This document shows, piece by piece, positions 1 to 10,751 of a stretch of DNA of 64,000 nucleotides. This DNA is from Leguminivora glycinivorella (lineage: Eukaryota > Arthropoda > Insecta > Lepidoptera > Tortricidae), in contig NC_062980.1 of NCBI RefSeq assembly GCF_023078275.1, positions 5,630,401 through 5,694,400 on the forward strand, read 5' to 3'. The notes below the pieces were generated by a model, which did no database searches, was not told where the DNA came from, and saw only the letters and a list, made by a program, of their open reading frames with translations. Position 1 is the stretch's first letter; each line of letters begins with the position of its first letter. The translations under genes were made by a program, and so were the position numbers.

Positions 1-62
1 CCCAGGCTCCCATGAGCTGTGGCAAATGCCGGGATAACGCAAGGAGGATGATGATAATGATG
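1..62 (-). repeat. Fragment of dispersed moth repeat (CTCATGGGAGCCTGGGG family)
   Basis: On the minus strand this reads as the start of a repeat that recurs at about 42555-42705, 54172-54405 and 61632-61795: a CATCATCATCCTCC lead, then GCGTTATCCCGGCATTTGCC and CTCATGGGAGCCTGGG. It is cut off by the window edge on one side and by the 5' end of the LINE on the other. The family is a common interspersed repeat of moth genomes; I cannot name it. Confidence 0.6.
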
Positions 63-500
63 ATTGTTGCGTCAAACACAACGCGCATAGCTCTCAGTGC
101 CGGACACTGTGAGAAGACGTCATGATGTACGAAGTCCTGCACGTATATACTAACACACATTGTTGCGTCGAACACAACGCGCATAGCTCTCAGTGCCGGA
201 CACTGTGAGAAGACGTCATGATGTACGAAGTCCTGCACGTATATACTAACACACATTGTTGCGTCGAACACAACGCGCATAGCTCTCAGTGCCGGATACT
301 GTGAGAAGACGTCATGATGTACGAAGTCCTGCACGTATATACTAACATACATTGTTGCGTCGAACACAACGCGCATAGCTCTCAGTGCCGGATACTGTGA
401 GAAGACGTCATGATGTACGAAGTCCTGCACGTATATACTAACATACATTGTTGCGTCGAACACAACTCGTAAAGCTCTCAGTGTTGAACAATGTATAAAG
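63..500 (+). repeat. 96-bp tandem repeats, LINE 5' UTR/promoter array
   Basis: The motif ATTGTTGCGTC starts at 63, 159, 255, 351 and 447, an exact 96-bp period. Four full units are nearly identical, with changes such as GGACAC/GGATAC and ACACAC/ACATAC. The fifth is degenerate and runs into the LINE 5' UTR. Each unit holds a GACGTCATGATG block (CRE-like GACGTCA). Arrays of repeated promoter monomers ahead of ORF1 are known in several LINEs, and the position just before ORF1 fits that role. Promoter function is inferred. Confidence 0.8.
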
Positions 501-576
501 AGCTTAAACTGCATAATTTATCTGCGCTATTGAAATCTGAACCCTATTAACGAGTTGTTACGGTCGTGTTTTCAAT

Positions 577-1508
577 ATGTCATCGTGTAATAAATGTGGT
601 GACAATTTTATTGGTGATGGTGAAGTGCCGTGCTCCTTTTGCGGAGGTCACTATCACTATAGGTGTTCTGGACTGCAGGAAAACACTTACAAGAAGATGA
701 CAGCGGAAAAAAATCGAATTGGAAGTGTATCCCTTGCCGGCAGTCGGAAAACAATGAGTCACTATCTGAACTCTTGAAGGAATTCAAAGGTTTTAAGGTG
801 CAATTGCAAAACATGCAGAGTGGTCTTGACCAAGCAAATGCGGGAATTGCTAATCTCGAGGGGAAGTTCGCCTTAATCGAGGATCGCCTCGAGAATTTCG
901 ATGTTCGGCTTACCCTCACGGAGGATAAAGTTGACCGACTCCCAGGGATTGAGGAAAATCTCAAGCAGCTTCAGACTGAGTTTGCTACATTGAAAGCCAA
1001 TGAAAACGATAGAGATCAGTTTTGCCGGCTCAACAATGTCGAAATTAGTGGTGTTCCCCAAAAAGACAGCGAAAATTTAGTGTCAATCCTAAATGCTATA
1101 TGTGTTAAGGTTGGTTTTGGCCTGCTCGATACTGATGTCGATTCTATACATCGCGTACGTCGATTCCCGGTTTCTGTGAGTAACGGTAACCGCGCGGACC
1201 CCAGGCCCCCGGCGATCGTCGTGCGTTTCTGCCAGCGTCGCCGCAAGGACGAGCTGGTGACGGCGGCGCGCGCGCGCCGCGGCCTGACCAGCGCGGATGC
1301 CGGTCTCCCGGGCCCGGCGGTGCCTATCTACGTGAACGAGCATCTCACGGCTGTAAACAAGGTGCTACTTAGGCGGGCTCGTGACAGGAAAGCAGAGTTG
1401 AATTTCAATTACCTTTGGGTTAAGCAGTGCAAAATATACATGCGAAAGAGTGACAGTTCTAAGGTGTATGTCATAACGAACGAAGCCGACCTTAAGAAAT
1501 TAAAATGA
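577..1508 (+). pseudogene. LINE ORF1 (PHD finger, coiled coil, FP25-like domain), frameshifted
   Basis: The frame opened by the ATG at 577 encodes a Cys-rich finger: CxxC at residues 4-7, CxxC at 19-22, then His/Cys to about residue 30. The last zinc-binding pair (WKCIPC) and everything after it lie in another frame, open from 663 to 1508. The frames cross in an A7 run at 707-713, where one extra A would make them continuous. The second frame holds a Leu/Glu-rich coiled coil (about residues 30-110), then LNNVEISGVP..ENL, the hallmark of the FP25-like C-terminal domain that acts as an RNA-binding chaperone in CR1-like ORF1 proteins. The break could be mutation, assembly error at a homopolymer, or programmed frameshifting. 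Confidence 0.75.
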
Positions 1509-1738
1509 CTGTTTAATTTTGTCAAGTGGTTTAACTTAACTTTTAGGTATTTAAAGAGGATGTCGATAAGCACTTTTCATAAAATTAATTACGCAACTAG
1601 TGTACTAAACAATTATATTCAATATAAACCCTATGGTTATGAAACTAGTTTTCCAATTTACGGGATCTCACCTATAGTTTTATTGTTACTGACTCGCCTG
1701 AATAAAAGTTACAACATATTTTTACTTAATTATTATAA

Positions 1739-4672
1739 ATTCTTAATTCAACTAAAATAGAACATAATATCTCAATCTATTATCAGAACGTAAGGGGATT
1801 GCGGACCAAGTCTCACTCATTTTTATCGAGTGTCATTAATTCGAACTATGACCTCATTTGTTTATCTGAAACATGGCTGAACCCTGACTTTTATAGTAGT
1901 GAGTATTTTGATAGCAGGTATGAAGTGTATAGACGTGATAGAACAGGGCGTACAGCGCAGCGCGGCGGGGGCGTGCTGGTGGCAGCGCGGCGCGGGCTGA
2001 GTGTGTCGCGCCGGGACGAGTGGTGCGCGTCGCCGCGGCACGAGGAGCTGTGGCTCACCGTGGAGCCGCGGGCCTGCGCCGGCGCCGCGCCCCGCTCTCC
2101 GCGCGCCTCGCCCCGCCATCGCCAACCGGCCGGCCGGCCGCCACTGTTGCACATCGCTTGTGTTTATTTCCCGCATAATGATAATCACATCAATTCTCTG
2201 CGTTGTTTTTTTGATAATGCCGCTAATTTAATTAACACTTATCCGGATGACATTTTCGTTCTTGTAGGTGATTTTAACGTTTCATATGCCTCTTGGTCCT
2301 TGTGCGCCGATTCACATCGCCTCAATATTGAAACGTGTGAAGATCCAACTGCCACAGTTCTCTCCGATTTTATAGCTCTGACTTGTGTAGGTCAATTTAA
2401 CACTTGTTTTAATATAAATGGACGTGTATTGGACCTGGTGATGGCCAATGTTGGTTGCACTGTCGGCGCCTGCTTGTCACCACTTACGCCGGAGGACCCT
2501 CAACACAAAGCATTAAATATTTCACTGGCCCTAAACTTGACTAGTTTTTTACCATGCTTAGCGCCTAATCAGTGTTCTAGACCGATTTTTTACCGCGGTA
2601 ATTATGACCTTATTCGCAAGGATCTGTCGGAGACTGATTGGTCGCATTTGAATAATATGAATGTTGAGGATTCTGTTACGTATTTGTATTCGGTACTTAG
2701 AACACTTATTTTGAAACATATTCCTCATAAAACCGTTAATAATAATACTGGATACCCTCCTTGGTTTTCTCGTTCGCTAATAAGACTTCGCAGGCAGAAG
2801 CTGTCAGTCCATAAAAGATGGAAAAAGTATGGCAACCCTCTTGATAGGGCAGACTTTGAATTATTAAGAAAAAGGGAACACAAACTATCTACCGAATGTT
2901 ATAACAAATTTATTTCATTTGCTGAAGATCGAATACACAGTGATCCTACTTACTTTTGGTCGTTTATGAAGTCAAAATTTCCTAGTAACTGTGTACCCGA
3001 CCAAATGTCCTATCTTGGGGAAATTTCGAAAGATGGACCGACTATTAGCAACTTTTTTAATAATTATTTTAATTCTGTTTTTGTTCCTGGCTCTTCTGTG
3101 TTGCCTGATTATTTACATGTGGCTAATGAGTCCCCTATTGATATTAGTACTGTCGATATTTCGGAGGAGTGCGTCTTCAAGTTTCTGGAGAGAGTAGATA
3201 TTAGGAAGGGTAGCGGTGCGGACTTAATTCACCCCCTGTTTATTAAAATGTGCGCTCGTGAATTGGCAGTACCTTTAACCCAAATTTTTATTAAGTCTTT
3301 AGCCCATGGTCACTTTCCTTCTAGTTGGAAAAAGGCCTTGATAACGCCTATTTACAAAAGTGGCGATGCGCACCTAGTAACTAATTATAGGCCCATTAGT
3401 AAACTGAACATATTTGCTAAAATCTTTGAAAAGATCATATACAACAAAATTACTTCCACTTTCTCTCAACACATTGCGCTAAGTCAACACGGTTTTTGTC
3501 AGGGTCGGAGTGTAGATACTAATCTCCTGACATTTACCGATTTTATCATTAACAAAATATCTTCTGGAGATCAGGTGGACGTCGTGTATACCGATTTTTC
3601 TAAATGTTTTGACAAAATAAATCACAATCATTTGCTTAGAAAACTCTTTGAGCTCGGTATACACGGCGACCTCCTCAGATGGATAAAGTCCTATCTATGC
3701 AATCGTAGCCAAGCAGTTGCTTTAAAGGGTTTTACCTCATGCTTCCTTCCTATATCTTCCGGAGTGCCTCAGGGGTCTCATCTAGGTCCACTATTTTTTA
3801 TCTTATATGTTAATGACATGGCAACCTGTTTCCGGAACTCTGAACATCTCGTCTACGCTGACGATACTAAAATATACAAAACTGTATCCTCGGAGGCAGA
3901 TTGCCATGCATTACAGCACGATCTCGATAACTTTTCCCGTTATTGTTCTGAAAATCATCTTTTTTTAAATACTGAAAAATGTTACGTAATAAGCTTTAAT
4001 CGTAAACACGATCCTCTCATTTTTAATTATACGTTTTCAGGGAATAATATAACTCGGGTATCCTCAGTCAGAGATTTGGGTGTTACTCTGGATTCACAAT
4101 TAAATTACAATTTACATATTGATAATATCTGTAATCGAGCGTATAAAAGATTAGGTATGATTCTTAGGATTGGCCAGCCCTTCAGGCGGCCCAACACTTA
4201 TAAACTATTATTTTTTTCGTTTGTTAGGAGCATTTTGGAGTTTGGTTGCGTTGTCTGGACGCCGCAGTACCAGGTCCATATTGATCGACTGGAAAGGATC
4301 CAAAATATTTTTCTCAAGTCTCTGTGTTACAGAACTGGTAATTATTTCGAACGAACTTCGTCTGCTGCAAAGCATTTTTGTGTCCCTTCCCTTAGTAGTC
4401 GTAGGCATTATTTAGATGCAATGTTTTTATTTAAAATTCTTAAAGGCGTGATAAAGTGTCCGAACCTTTTAGACTTAATTACCTTCAGTTGTCCGCGACA
4501 CCCCCTACGTCCTAGATCTCTATTTCATATTAGTTTTGCTCGTAAAAATTACTCAAAGCACACTTTTTTCAGACGAGTCCCTAGTTATTATAATAAGTAT
4601 CTATTTGACATTGATCCTTTTAACACTTCTTTGTGTAGTTTGAAAGTTTTACTCAAGCGAAAAGTGTTTTAG
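1739..4672 (+). CDS. LINE ORF2: APE-type endonuclease and reverse transcriptase
   Basis: The open frame follows a TAA at 1736-1738 and runs to the TAG at 4670-4672, about 978 codons. It has no ATG before the first conserved motif (YYQNVRGLRTK, about 1778-1810), so translation may reinitiate or use a non-ATG codon; a TTG lies at 1799. Numbering from 1799, the endonuclease shows SETW (23-26, catalytic Glu24), GGGVLVA and VGDFN (156-160). The reverse transcriptase shows NYRPIS, TDFSKCFD (Asp599), SSGVPQGSHLGP (from about 653) and YADD (686-689). All catalytic motifs are present with no internal stop, so the protein could be active. It would nick target DNA and copy the element RNA in place. Length fits CR1/Jockey ORF2 proteins. 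A markedly GC-rich patch at about 1925-2160 falls within the endonuclease. Confidence 0.9.
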   Translation: MLNSTKIEHNISIYYQNVRGLRTKSHSFLSSVINSNYDLICLSETWLNPDFYSSEYFDSRYEVYRRDRTGRTAQRGGGVLVAARRGLSVSRRDEWCASPRHEELWLTVEPRACAGAAPRSPRASPRHRQPAGRPPLLHIACVYFPHNDNHINSLRCFFDNAANLINTYPDDIFVLVGDFNVSYASWSLCADSHRLNIETCEDPTATVLSDFIALTCVGQFNTCFNINGRVLDLVMANVGCTVGACLSPLTPEDPQHKALNISLALNLTSFLPCLAPNQCSRPIFYRGNYDLIRKDLSETDWSHLNNMNVEDSVTYLYSVLRTLILKHIPHKTVNNNTGYPPWFSRSLIRLRRQKLSVHKRWKKYGNPLDRADFELLRKREHKLSTECYNKFISFAEDRIHSDPTYFWSFMKSKFPSNCVPDQMSYLGEISKDGPTISNFFNNYFNSVFVPGSSVLPDYLHVANESPIDISTVDISEECVFKFLERVDIRKGSGADLIHPLFIKMCARELAVPLTQIFIKSLAHGHFPSSWKKALITPIYKSGDAHLVTNYRPISKLNIFAKIFEKIIYNKITSTFSQHIALSQHGFCQGRSVDTNLLTFTDFIINKISSGDQVDVVYTDFSKCFDKINHNHLLRKLFELGIHGDLLRWIKSYLCNRSQAVALKGFTSCFLPISSGVPQGSHLGPLFFILYVNDMATCFRNSEHLVYADDTKIYKTVSSEADCHALQHDLDNFSRYCSENHLFLNTEKCYVISFNRKHDPLIFNYTFSGNNITRVSSVRDLGVTLDSQLNYNLHIDNICNRAYKRLGMILRIGQPFRRPNTYKLLFFSFVRSILEFGCVVWTPQYQVHIDRLERIQNIFLKSLCYRTGNYFERTSSAAKHFCVPSLSSRRHYLDAMFLFKILKGVIKCPNLLDLITFSCPRHPLRPRSLFHISFARKNYSKHTFFRRVPSYYNKYLFDIDPFNTSLCSLKVLLKRKVF

Positions 4673-5611
4673 ATTTAGACTTAACACTAGTATTACAAAT
4701 AAAAAACCTAAGTGTACATTTTTGTTCGGTTTAATATGAGTAACTAATATTTACCTCCTCTAACTAAATTAATTATAATTGTATCCGATCGTAGTAAAGA
4801 AAATGTATTTAGTCTAATGACTGTAAACTTCTTAAGTATTAGCTACTGTTCATGATTTCTTTTGCTTACCTATTAGCTTACATACCTAATTTTGTTAGTA
4901 TGTTAACAATCTTTATATTCAGTAATGAACCTCCAGGTCTTTTTTTATCCAAATTACTTAGTACCTACATTGTAGTACACCAACTCATTTGTTTATGTGA
5001 CAAAGACGACATGGTGTGCAATTATGACCCGAAATCAATGTAACCATTGATTTAGTTTTGGTATTGCACGGGAGTTTTATTTTCCTCTTTGCAACGGCTG
5101 GCCAAAAATTACAAACTAGATAGACACACTACAGTCGATCATACGTTGTTTTCTACTCTGCGCCACTCGACACTAGAGTATTTCGATCGAAAGTGTCTAG
5201 GCAGCGCTACACAAATAATGTCGCAGTTGCACCGACGTTCCGTTGAACTGATGCTAGTGTGGACGGTCCTTTGGTCAAACCAAAAGCTACCGCCATTATT
5301 TAGAGACTACAAGATAAGCTTGGTAATTTGCAACTCTGTGTGCCATTACTCTTGGCTTGACAAATTATGGTCTAATCGCTAGTTAAGCAAGCTATAAGCA
5401 TTTACTAGATGTTGTTTTTTAGACTCCCTAATTTTTATCGAAGGTTAAGTATAAATTGTAACTAATTCAGTAACACAATGTAAATGGTTCCCCGCGACAC
5501 AGGCACAGCCTAGTGCGAGGACCCCTGGAAATGTAGAAACCTAACTCTGTTAATAAACTTTCTTTCTTCTTTCTTTCTTCTTTCTTCTTCTTTCTTTCTT
5601 TCTTATCTTTA
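4673..5611 (+). other. LINE 3' UTR and TTTC microsatellite tail
   Basis: Non-coding sequence follows ORF2. It contains the block CCCCGCGACACAGGCACAGC near 5490 and AATAAA at 5552-5557, then a run of TTTC/TTC units at about 5559-5604. A short 3' microsatellite instead of poly(A) is typical of the CR1 group. Short open frames here (for example 4852-5043 and 5089-5382) show no recognisable protein features. Confidence 0.7.
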
Positions 5612-7492
5612 ATTGAACAAAAATACATATAATTAATTTAGTTGTGAAACGTTTTAAGTACATATATTTTGGCCAAATGATGGCAATACTTTTACATCTG
5701 AAACACTGACATTAGAAGTCATTAGTTAGTATTCTGTGAAATGAAATAATGTGTAGGGACAGCAATAACTCCTTATTAGGTATGCATAGGTGACGCTACT
5801 ACTGGTAGTTGTATTTCATAACAGCACTTGTGATTTCGTTTGTTCACACTTCATTAACACTATCTATTCCCTGACAAAAATTATCTAATCTAATGGTACC
5901 TACATTAGCTGCCTAAACAGGAAACCCCGTTATCAATGTGGCGGAGGGCCTACCGCAAACACCAAAGTTCGCAAATTTCAGAAATACTTCTATTTTAATC
6001 AAATTGTGTAATTAGACTTGTAGAGAAAGATGTGTTGGGTCCATTGCACATAAGGGTTGGCTAGCTAATTTTGGTACATAGCTTCATCTTAACTAGCGTT
6101 AATAGTTTACCGGACACATTTCGCCTTTCTTTGCTTTTACTGTATATATAAGGCCGATTTTTTGACGCAGTGGTTCAATAATATCTCCACTACTAGCGAT
6201 TTAAATTCTATTAACAGAATTGAAAACGAGTGGTCATTACCACTTGTTTTAAAATTACTAGCCGTCCTTTTTCAAAAATAGCATTCCGTCGTTTTTCACA
6301 GACATTCGAACGGCGAATTCGTGCGTTCCAAATTCAAAAATCGATCCCCAGGATTTGAATCCCAGACCATCGGCATCTAGGCAATACTCATACCCACCGG
6401 GCTTGACAGACCGTCAAGCATACCTCTATTATCAGCAGGATAAATTATTTAATACTTGTGCGAAATAAATTAGTGTACTTAAAGATAAAAATATAGGGTT
6501 TATAGGGTCTATAAGTAGGTACATTTATTTTTAGGTCAAGCTATGTGGGTCAAGTTGACATAAGCGTGTCCGGTGATAATTTATGAATAATTATGTTTGT
6601 TGTGAATATATTGCAAACACCGCTACAGTAATTATACTTTCTAAGCTCAATAATGAATACTACTAATGTGCTGCTGAATAATTAAAACTACGAACTGAAT
6701 AAGTGTGGTAGAAAACAATCTTTTAACAAATTATTTACTACTTATTTACATAGAACATACAGTCATACACCCCAAGTCCCAAAATTGCGGAGGCAATTAA
6801 CGAATTACCTAATTCATAATGTGTCTATACACTTTCCATGTTATTTTTTTTGCAATATAATGTATTTGTTTTAATATTTCACTAATATTATTATCATACA
6901 ATCATAGCCAAATTTTAAGCACTTTAGAAGTTATTAAAGTCAAAAGTCAAAGCCATTAATTCCACTTATATATGTTAATAACTTAGTCCTATCTCCTGTA
7001 TCACATACGACGACACCAATACGGCTAGAAAACTCATTTCGCATAATTGCTTTTAGCATTACTTCGCGCCATTTGTAAGCATGATTAACAGGCAGCTGAC
7101 GTTTCATTTACTAAAGTGTGTTTATTTTGCAACCGTTTGATATTAACCAAATCTTAACTGTGTGCGCACTACACGATTTTTCACACTTGATTCTAGTCCA
7201 AAGCGGCTAGAGATCAATTCTGACAATTATTTTTTAATAAATTTTAATAAACTCCTCAAAACTTAAAGTATGACTGAAATACCTAATCTTATGTAGATTT
7301 AGAAATTTCTGATTTGTGAAAAATTTTTATCAATTTAATATATATTCACCTACTCCGTATTATTCTATGTCTATTCACTTAAATGTAATGATTTAATGAT
7401 ATTAATTGATAAGGATGAATTACTACTTCAGATGTAGCTACCCAAAATATACTAAAAAAATACAGAAATTTGAACGTTTTTCTTTGTTACAG
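5612..7492 (+). other. Probable intron, no gene recognised
   Basis: This AT-rich stretch ends in a clean 3' splice acceptor (TTTTTCTTTGTTACAG, AG at 7491-7492). I see no coding exon in it. A GGAGGGCCTACCGCAAACACC block near 5943 belongs to another common moth repeat. The stretch is most simply the last intron of the gene whose terminal exon starts at 7493. Confidence 0.5.
6335..6422 (-). repeat. Possible tRNA-derived SINE fragment
   Basis: On the minus strand the segment contains GGGATTCAAATCCTGGGG, a near match to the RNA polymerase III B box (GGTTCGAATCC) in a T-arm-like setting. It is preceded by GGTGGGTATGAG, where tRNA-related sequence would lie. No convincing A box was found, so this is a degenerate copy or chance. 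Confidence 0.3.
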
Positions 7493-8221
7493 GCAGCGTT
7501 GAACTCGCTGGAGAGAGAAGCCAAAGAAAATGTGTATGCGGTATTAGACCCGCATATACAATACGAAATAACTATTAATAAGCACGGAGAACCGCCAAAG
7601 CATTTGTCGCTATCTAAGCCCCTAACTCACCAAAGAGCACACGCGTTCGACACCAAACTAAATGAGATTAATAATAACGAATTCGAAAATAGATTCACCA
7701 CTTTTAAATCCGGACCGACGAAACTAAGGAGATCGAATAGGAGCGATCGACAGAATAACGATCGTAGCTACGTGTGCAAAACTAACAACGACATCGAATA
7801 CTCAAAAGACCCTTACTTTGGCATCGCGAGAGAAAACCAAAATAGAAAATCTAAAACATACTCTCGCATGTATGAACGTAACAACTCAGGAAAAAAGGAT
7901 AACAGGAAAACTCAATTTGTTGAAGATGCTAAAAAAATGTCGAATCGCGATTGGGTTTATGAAGATAATAAACATATTAATAAAGAATTAGAGAAAGAGC
8001 GATCCTTTGAAGAGTTGAAAGAAGAAAACGATGTGAAACAAGATATTGAAGACTACAAACCTCGGCCAGGTAAAGTCAGAGAAATCGCTTCGAGGTTCAA
8101 TAGGAATAGTGCAAATGTTGGTCAGTCTGTAAATAGTAGTAAAGGTAGGCCGAAGCCGTTGCCAAGTTACGGCAACCAGGCTTATTTAGACCACGTGTTC
8201 CCTGATGCTGTAGAAATTTGA
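7493..8221 (+). CDS. Terminal coding exon of an unidentified, highly charged host protein
   Basis: The acceptor AG at 7491-7492 and the reading frame agree: the exon starts in phase 0 with GCA GCG TTG (AALNSLERE) and stays open for 242 codons to the TGA at 8219-8221. The upstream part of the open frame (from 7406) lies in intron-like sequence and is not counted. The first 65 residues look conserved (LDPHIQYEITINKHGEPPKH, then LSKPLTHQRAHAFDTKLNEI). The middle is Lys/Arg/Glu/Asn-rich and probably disordered. Near the end are RPGKVREIASRFNR and a C-terminus DHVFPDAVEI, whose last residues VEI would fit a class II PDZ ligand. I do not recognise the family; a cytoskeletal or scaffold protein is a guess. 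There are no membrane segments. Earlier exons lie outside the window or were not recognised. Confidence 0.7.
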   Translation, partial: AALNSLEREAKENVYAVLDPHIQYEITINKHGEPPKHLSLSKPLTHQRAHAFDTKLNEINNNEFENRFTTFKSGPTKLRRSNRSDRQNNDRSYVCKTNNDIEYSKDPYFGIARENQNRKSKTYSRMYERNNSGKKDNRKTQFVEDAKKMSNRDWVYEDNKHINKELEKERSFEELKEENDVKQDIEDYKPRPGKVREIASRFNRNSANVGQSVNSSKGRPKPLPSYGNQAYLDHVFPDAVEI

Positions 8222-9545
8222 ATAGGCTAGTTTCCTAAAGTTAAAACAGTTATTTTTAACTTCAAAACCTGTATGGTACTTTTTAGTTAGTAAGAATGTC
8301 ACAAGCTTATGACGTCACGAGAGTTTTGTGATCCTACAAAATGTGCATTGTGTAGCTAAGGTCAATGTGGGTAGGAGAGTCTACACATAAGAGAATACCC
8401 TAAGATTTTTCAAACTTTCATTCAAAAATGATTTAAAACAAAAATAATTGATCTAAGTATGGGAAACTAGGCTGTTTTATGTGAATGAGAAATGTATCAC
8501 ATAGATCTCTGTATTAGTATTTAAATTACTCATAGTGTAGTGATTACCTGATAAACATAAGTCTTGCTATCAGCTTTTATTTATTACTGGTTGTTCCACA
8601 TCTCACTGCCATTATGGTTGTAATTCAAATAAGACTATTTATACCATAGACTAATAATACTAAGATATACCTATTAAATTTTACCATTTCAACAAACTCA
8701 TTATTGAACTAAATATTATGCTCAGATTTTGACTTCTTTACAGTTTACTAATATCAAAGAACTATTTATTGTAGTAGAGGTAAGTTCTATGAAAATGTGA
8801 TCCCTAGTTTGATATATGAAAAACAGATGGCGTTGTTATCTAATGCATAATGAGATGTCAAATTAAAAGCACAAAATTTTCCTAGACCTTTCACTTTACA
8901 TAATAAATTAATCTTTGCTAATATATATGTATATTAAATAATGCTTACTAGTGGATATGCGATATTGGCGTTCTTAGCTTGTAGCACTTAAGCGGGCCAT
9001 ACTACTATAAATTATTTCTCTATTAACTTAAGTATTCACAGATCATTAAACTACTCAATAGATGTATAAAGTTGATGAAGAATTCCGCGCATCAGTACCT
9101 ATAGTGTTGGACTAGGGTAAGTCTGCTTAGCTTTGGCAAGTGACAAATATAGAAATTATTATGTAAAACATTCGCTTAATGTTTTCATACTGATTACACT
9201 TGCAAATACATAATATAAATTTAATATTGTCTTCAGCAAAGACAGTCAAAACCTGGTAAGTAGTATAAAACACCTGCGTAACGCCATCTAGTGGAACTAT
9301 TGCGTCACGAATTACTTTTTGACTTTATGCCTGTCTATTTGTAGTTATGTTGTCTGTTTAAATGGGCATTTTATTTATGATTCTGTACTTAATATTTTAT
9401 CCGAACTCTGTTAAATGTACTCTGTCTTTTAAGAACTAGTATTTCGTTACTGTTTACATCTTTTGTGTATAGTTTCTATTTCTTATGTTTTGTATTGTTG
9501 AATTTTAACAACATTGAATAAAATAAATTGTAATTTATAAACGTT
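8222..9545 (+). other. 3' UTR with overlapping poly(A) signals
   Basis: AT-rich non-coding sequence follows the stop codon. Two overlapping AATAAA hexamers sit at 9517-9522 and 9522-9527, followed by a T/G-rich stretch (TTGTTTTACATTTT), the usual layout of a cleavage site. The 3' UTR would be about 1.3 kb. Its end is inferred. Confidence 0.5.
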
Positions 9546-10221
9546 GTTTTACATTTTCGGACTTAACACACAACACTGGTTTATCTACCGTAAATTATTA
9601 TTATTCTGCATATCTTGAGTTTCTTAATTGAGCCGTAGTACCTTGGACTACTGTAGTTAACACTACTGAAGTTACATACAACTAAATATTAAGATGACAC
9701 GTAGAGAAAGTAAAACAAACGCAAGTGAAAATAAAAATTGTCAACTGTCAGTTGACGTCTTTGGCGATCAAGGGATAAAGAAATGCCTCATGAGGGTGTA
9801 GTCGTACTAATTATTAGGCCTATAAATATATTGCAGCACAGCTACTGTTTCGTTAGATTTTATTGTGCCAGCGATCTTGACATTATTGCGTTGACAAATG
9901 ACACATGAGAATTAAAAAAATCGACTGATGAAATAAATATTAAGCACGTCACGCCTACGAGTGAGACCAATCTTACGTCTTATTACACATCAATTCAACA
10001 CAACAACAACAACATACAATCACGCCTGTAATTTAATGAAATTAAGTCAGTGCCAATCTTGGCAAATAAGGGGTTGAAAGAAAACGAAATGTGACATTGC
10101 AGTGACAGGTTGGCCTCTCGCCTACGCCACAATTTAATACAGATTTACACATCAATTCAATTAATATTAAGTCGTTTGTATTGTTGGGCGTGCCAAATAA
10201 TAAGATATACCTACATATGAC

Positions 10222-10364
10222 CCTCTTATTCATAAATGTAGGTACTTCAAAGTTATCAAGCCGATAAAGTTCGTTTGTCCCTTTCCGATGTATCAGTGTG
10301 ATTGAAAAGGACAAACGAACTTTATCGGCTTGATAACTTTAGAGTATGTTTATGAATAAAGAGG
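10222..10364. mobile_element. MITE-like inverted-repeat element
   Basis: CCTCTTATTCATAAA at the left end is mirrored by TTTATGAATAAAGAGG at the right. The inner arms CAAAGTTATCAAGCCGATAA / TTATCGGCTTGATAACTTT are nearly perfect, leaving a short loop near 10285-10305. It has no coding capacity, typical of a non-autonomous DNA transposon. Superfamily unknown. Confidence 0.7.
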
Positions 10365-10751
10365 ATAGAGTATATGTTCTGTATACATTCAACATATACA
10401 CGAAATACTTATTCTCAAACTATAATGAACCATATTCCACTAAAGAATAAGCTCATTCAAAAAATTTTTAGTTCTAGTTCCTTGGGGCCTAGGAGATAAT
10501 ACTACGTCATAAATAAACCCCAATTGTCTCCTCCCCAATTAAAATAGGCTGACGTCACCCGTATAGGATAACACCCCTCCCCACACTCCGTGTTTAAGAG
10601 GAAAGTCACGTCTGCCCCATTTGTCGCGGTGCCAAAAAAAGGACTACTTGACACAGAAGGGACACAGAAAGGACGTAGAATAGTTTGTGTACCCATCTTT
10701 ATTAATTTTATTATGAATCATCGTATTTTATGTATTAGCATGTATCTATTT

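Larger units (their letters stand above)
63..5611 (+). mobile_element. Near full-length CR1/Jockey-group non-LTR retrotransposon
   Basis: Parts in order: 96-bp 5' repeats (63-500), 5' UTR, ORF1 with a PHD-type zinc finger, coiled coil and a C-terminal domain like that of baculovirus FP25 proteins (577-1508), a 230-bp spacer, ORF2 with APE-type endonuclease and reverse transcriptase (to 4672), a 3' UTR of about 0.9 kb, and a terminal TTTC-rich microsatellite (about 5559-5604) where a poly(A) tail would be. The PHD finger in ORF1 suggests the CR1 clade; the clade call is inference. It lies in sense orientation upstream of the host exon at 7493, probably inside an intron. No target duplication was recognised, as is usual for CR1 elements. 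Confidence 0.85.

Noticed and set aside
63..500. CRISPR-like array (also considered for 26380-26790)
   Set aside because: Units are full tandem copies of 96 or 121 bp with no short repeat plus unique spacers, and the genome is eukaryotic.
1862..2188. Arg/Ala-rich minus-strand frames over LINE ORF2
   Set aside because: Artefact of the GC-rich patch within the endonuclease domain.
7406..7492. In-frame N-terminal extension of the 7493-8221 exon
   Set aside because: Sequence is intron-like and ends in a strong splice acceptor; its Tyr/Lys-rich residues do not resemble the conserved part that follows.
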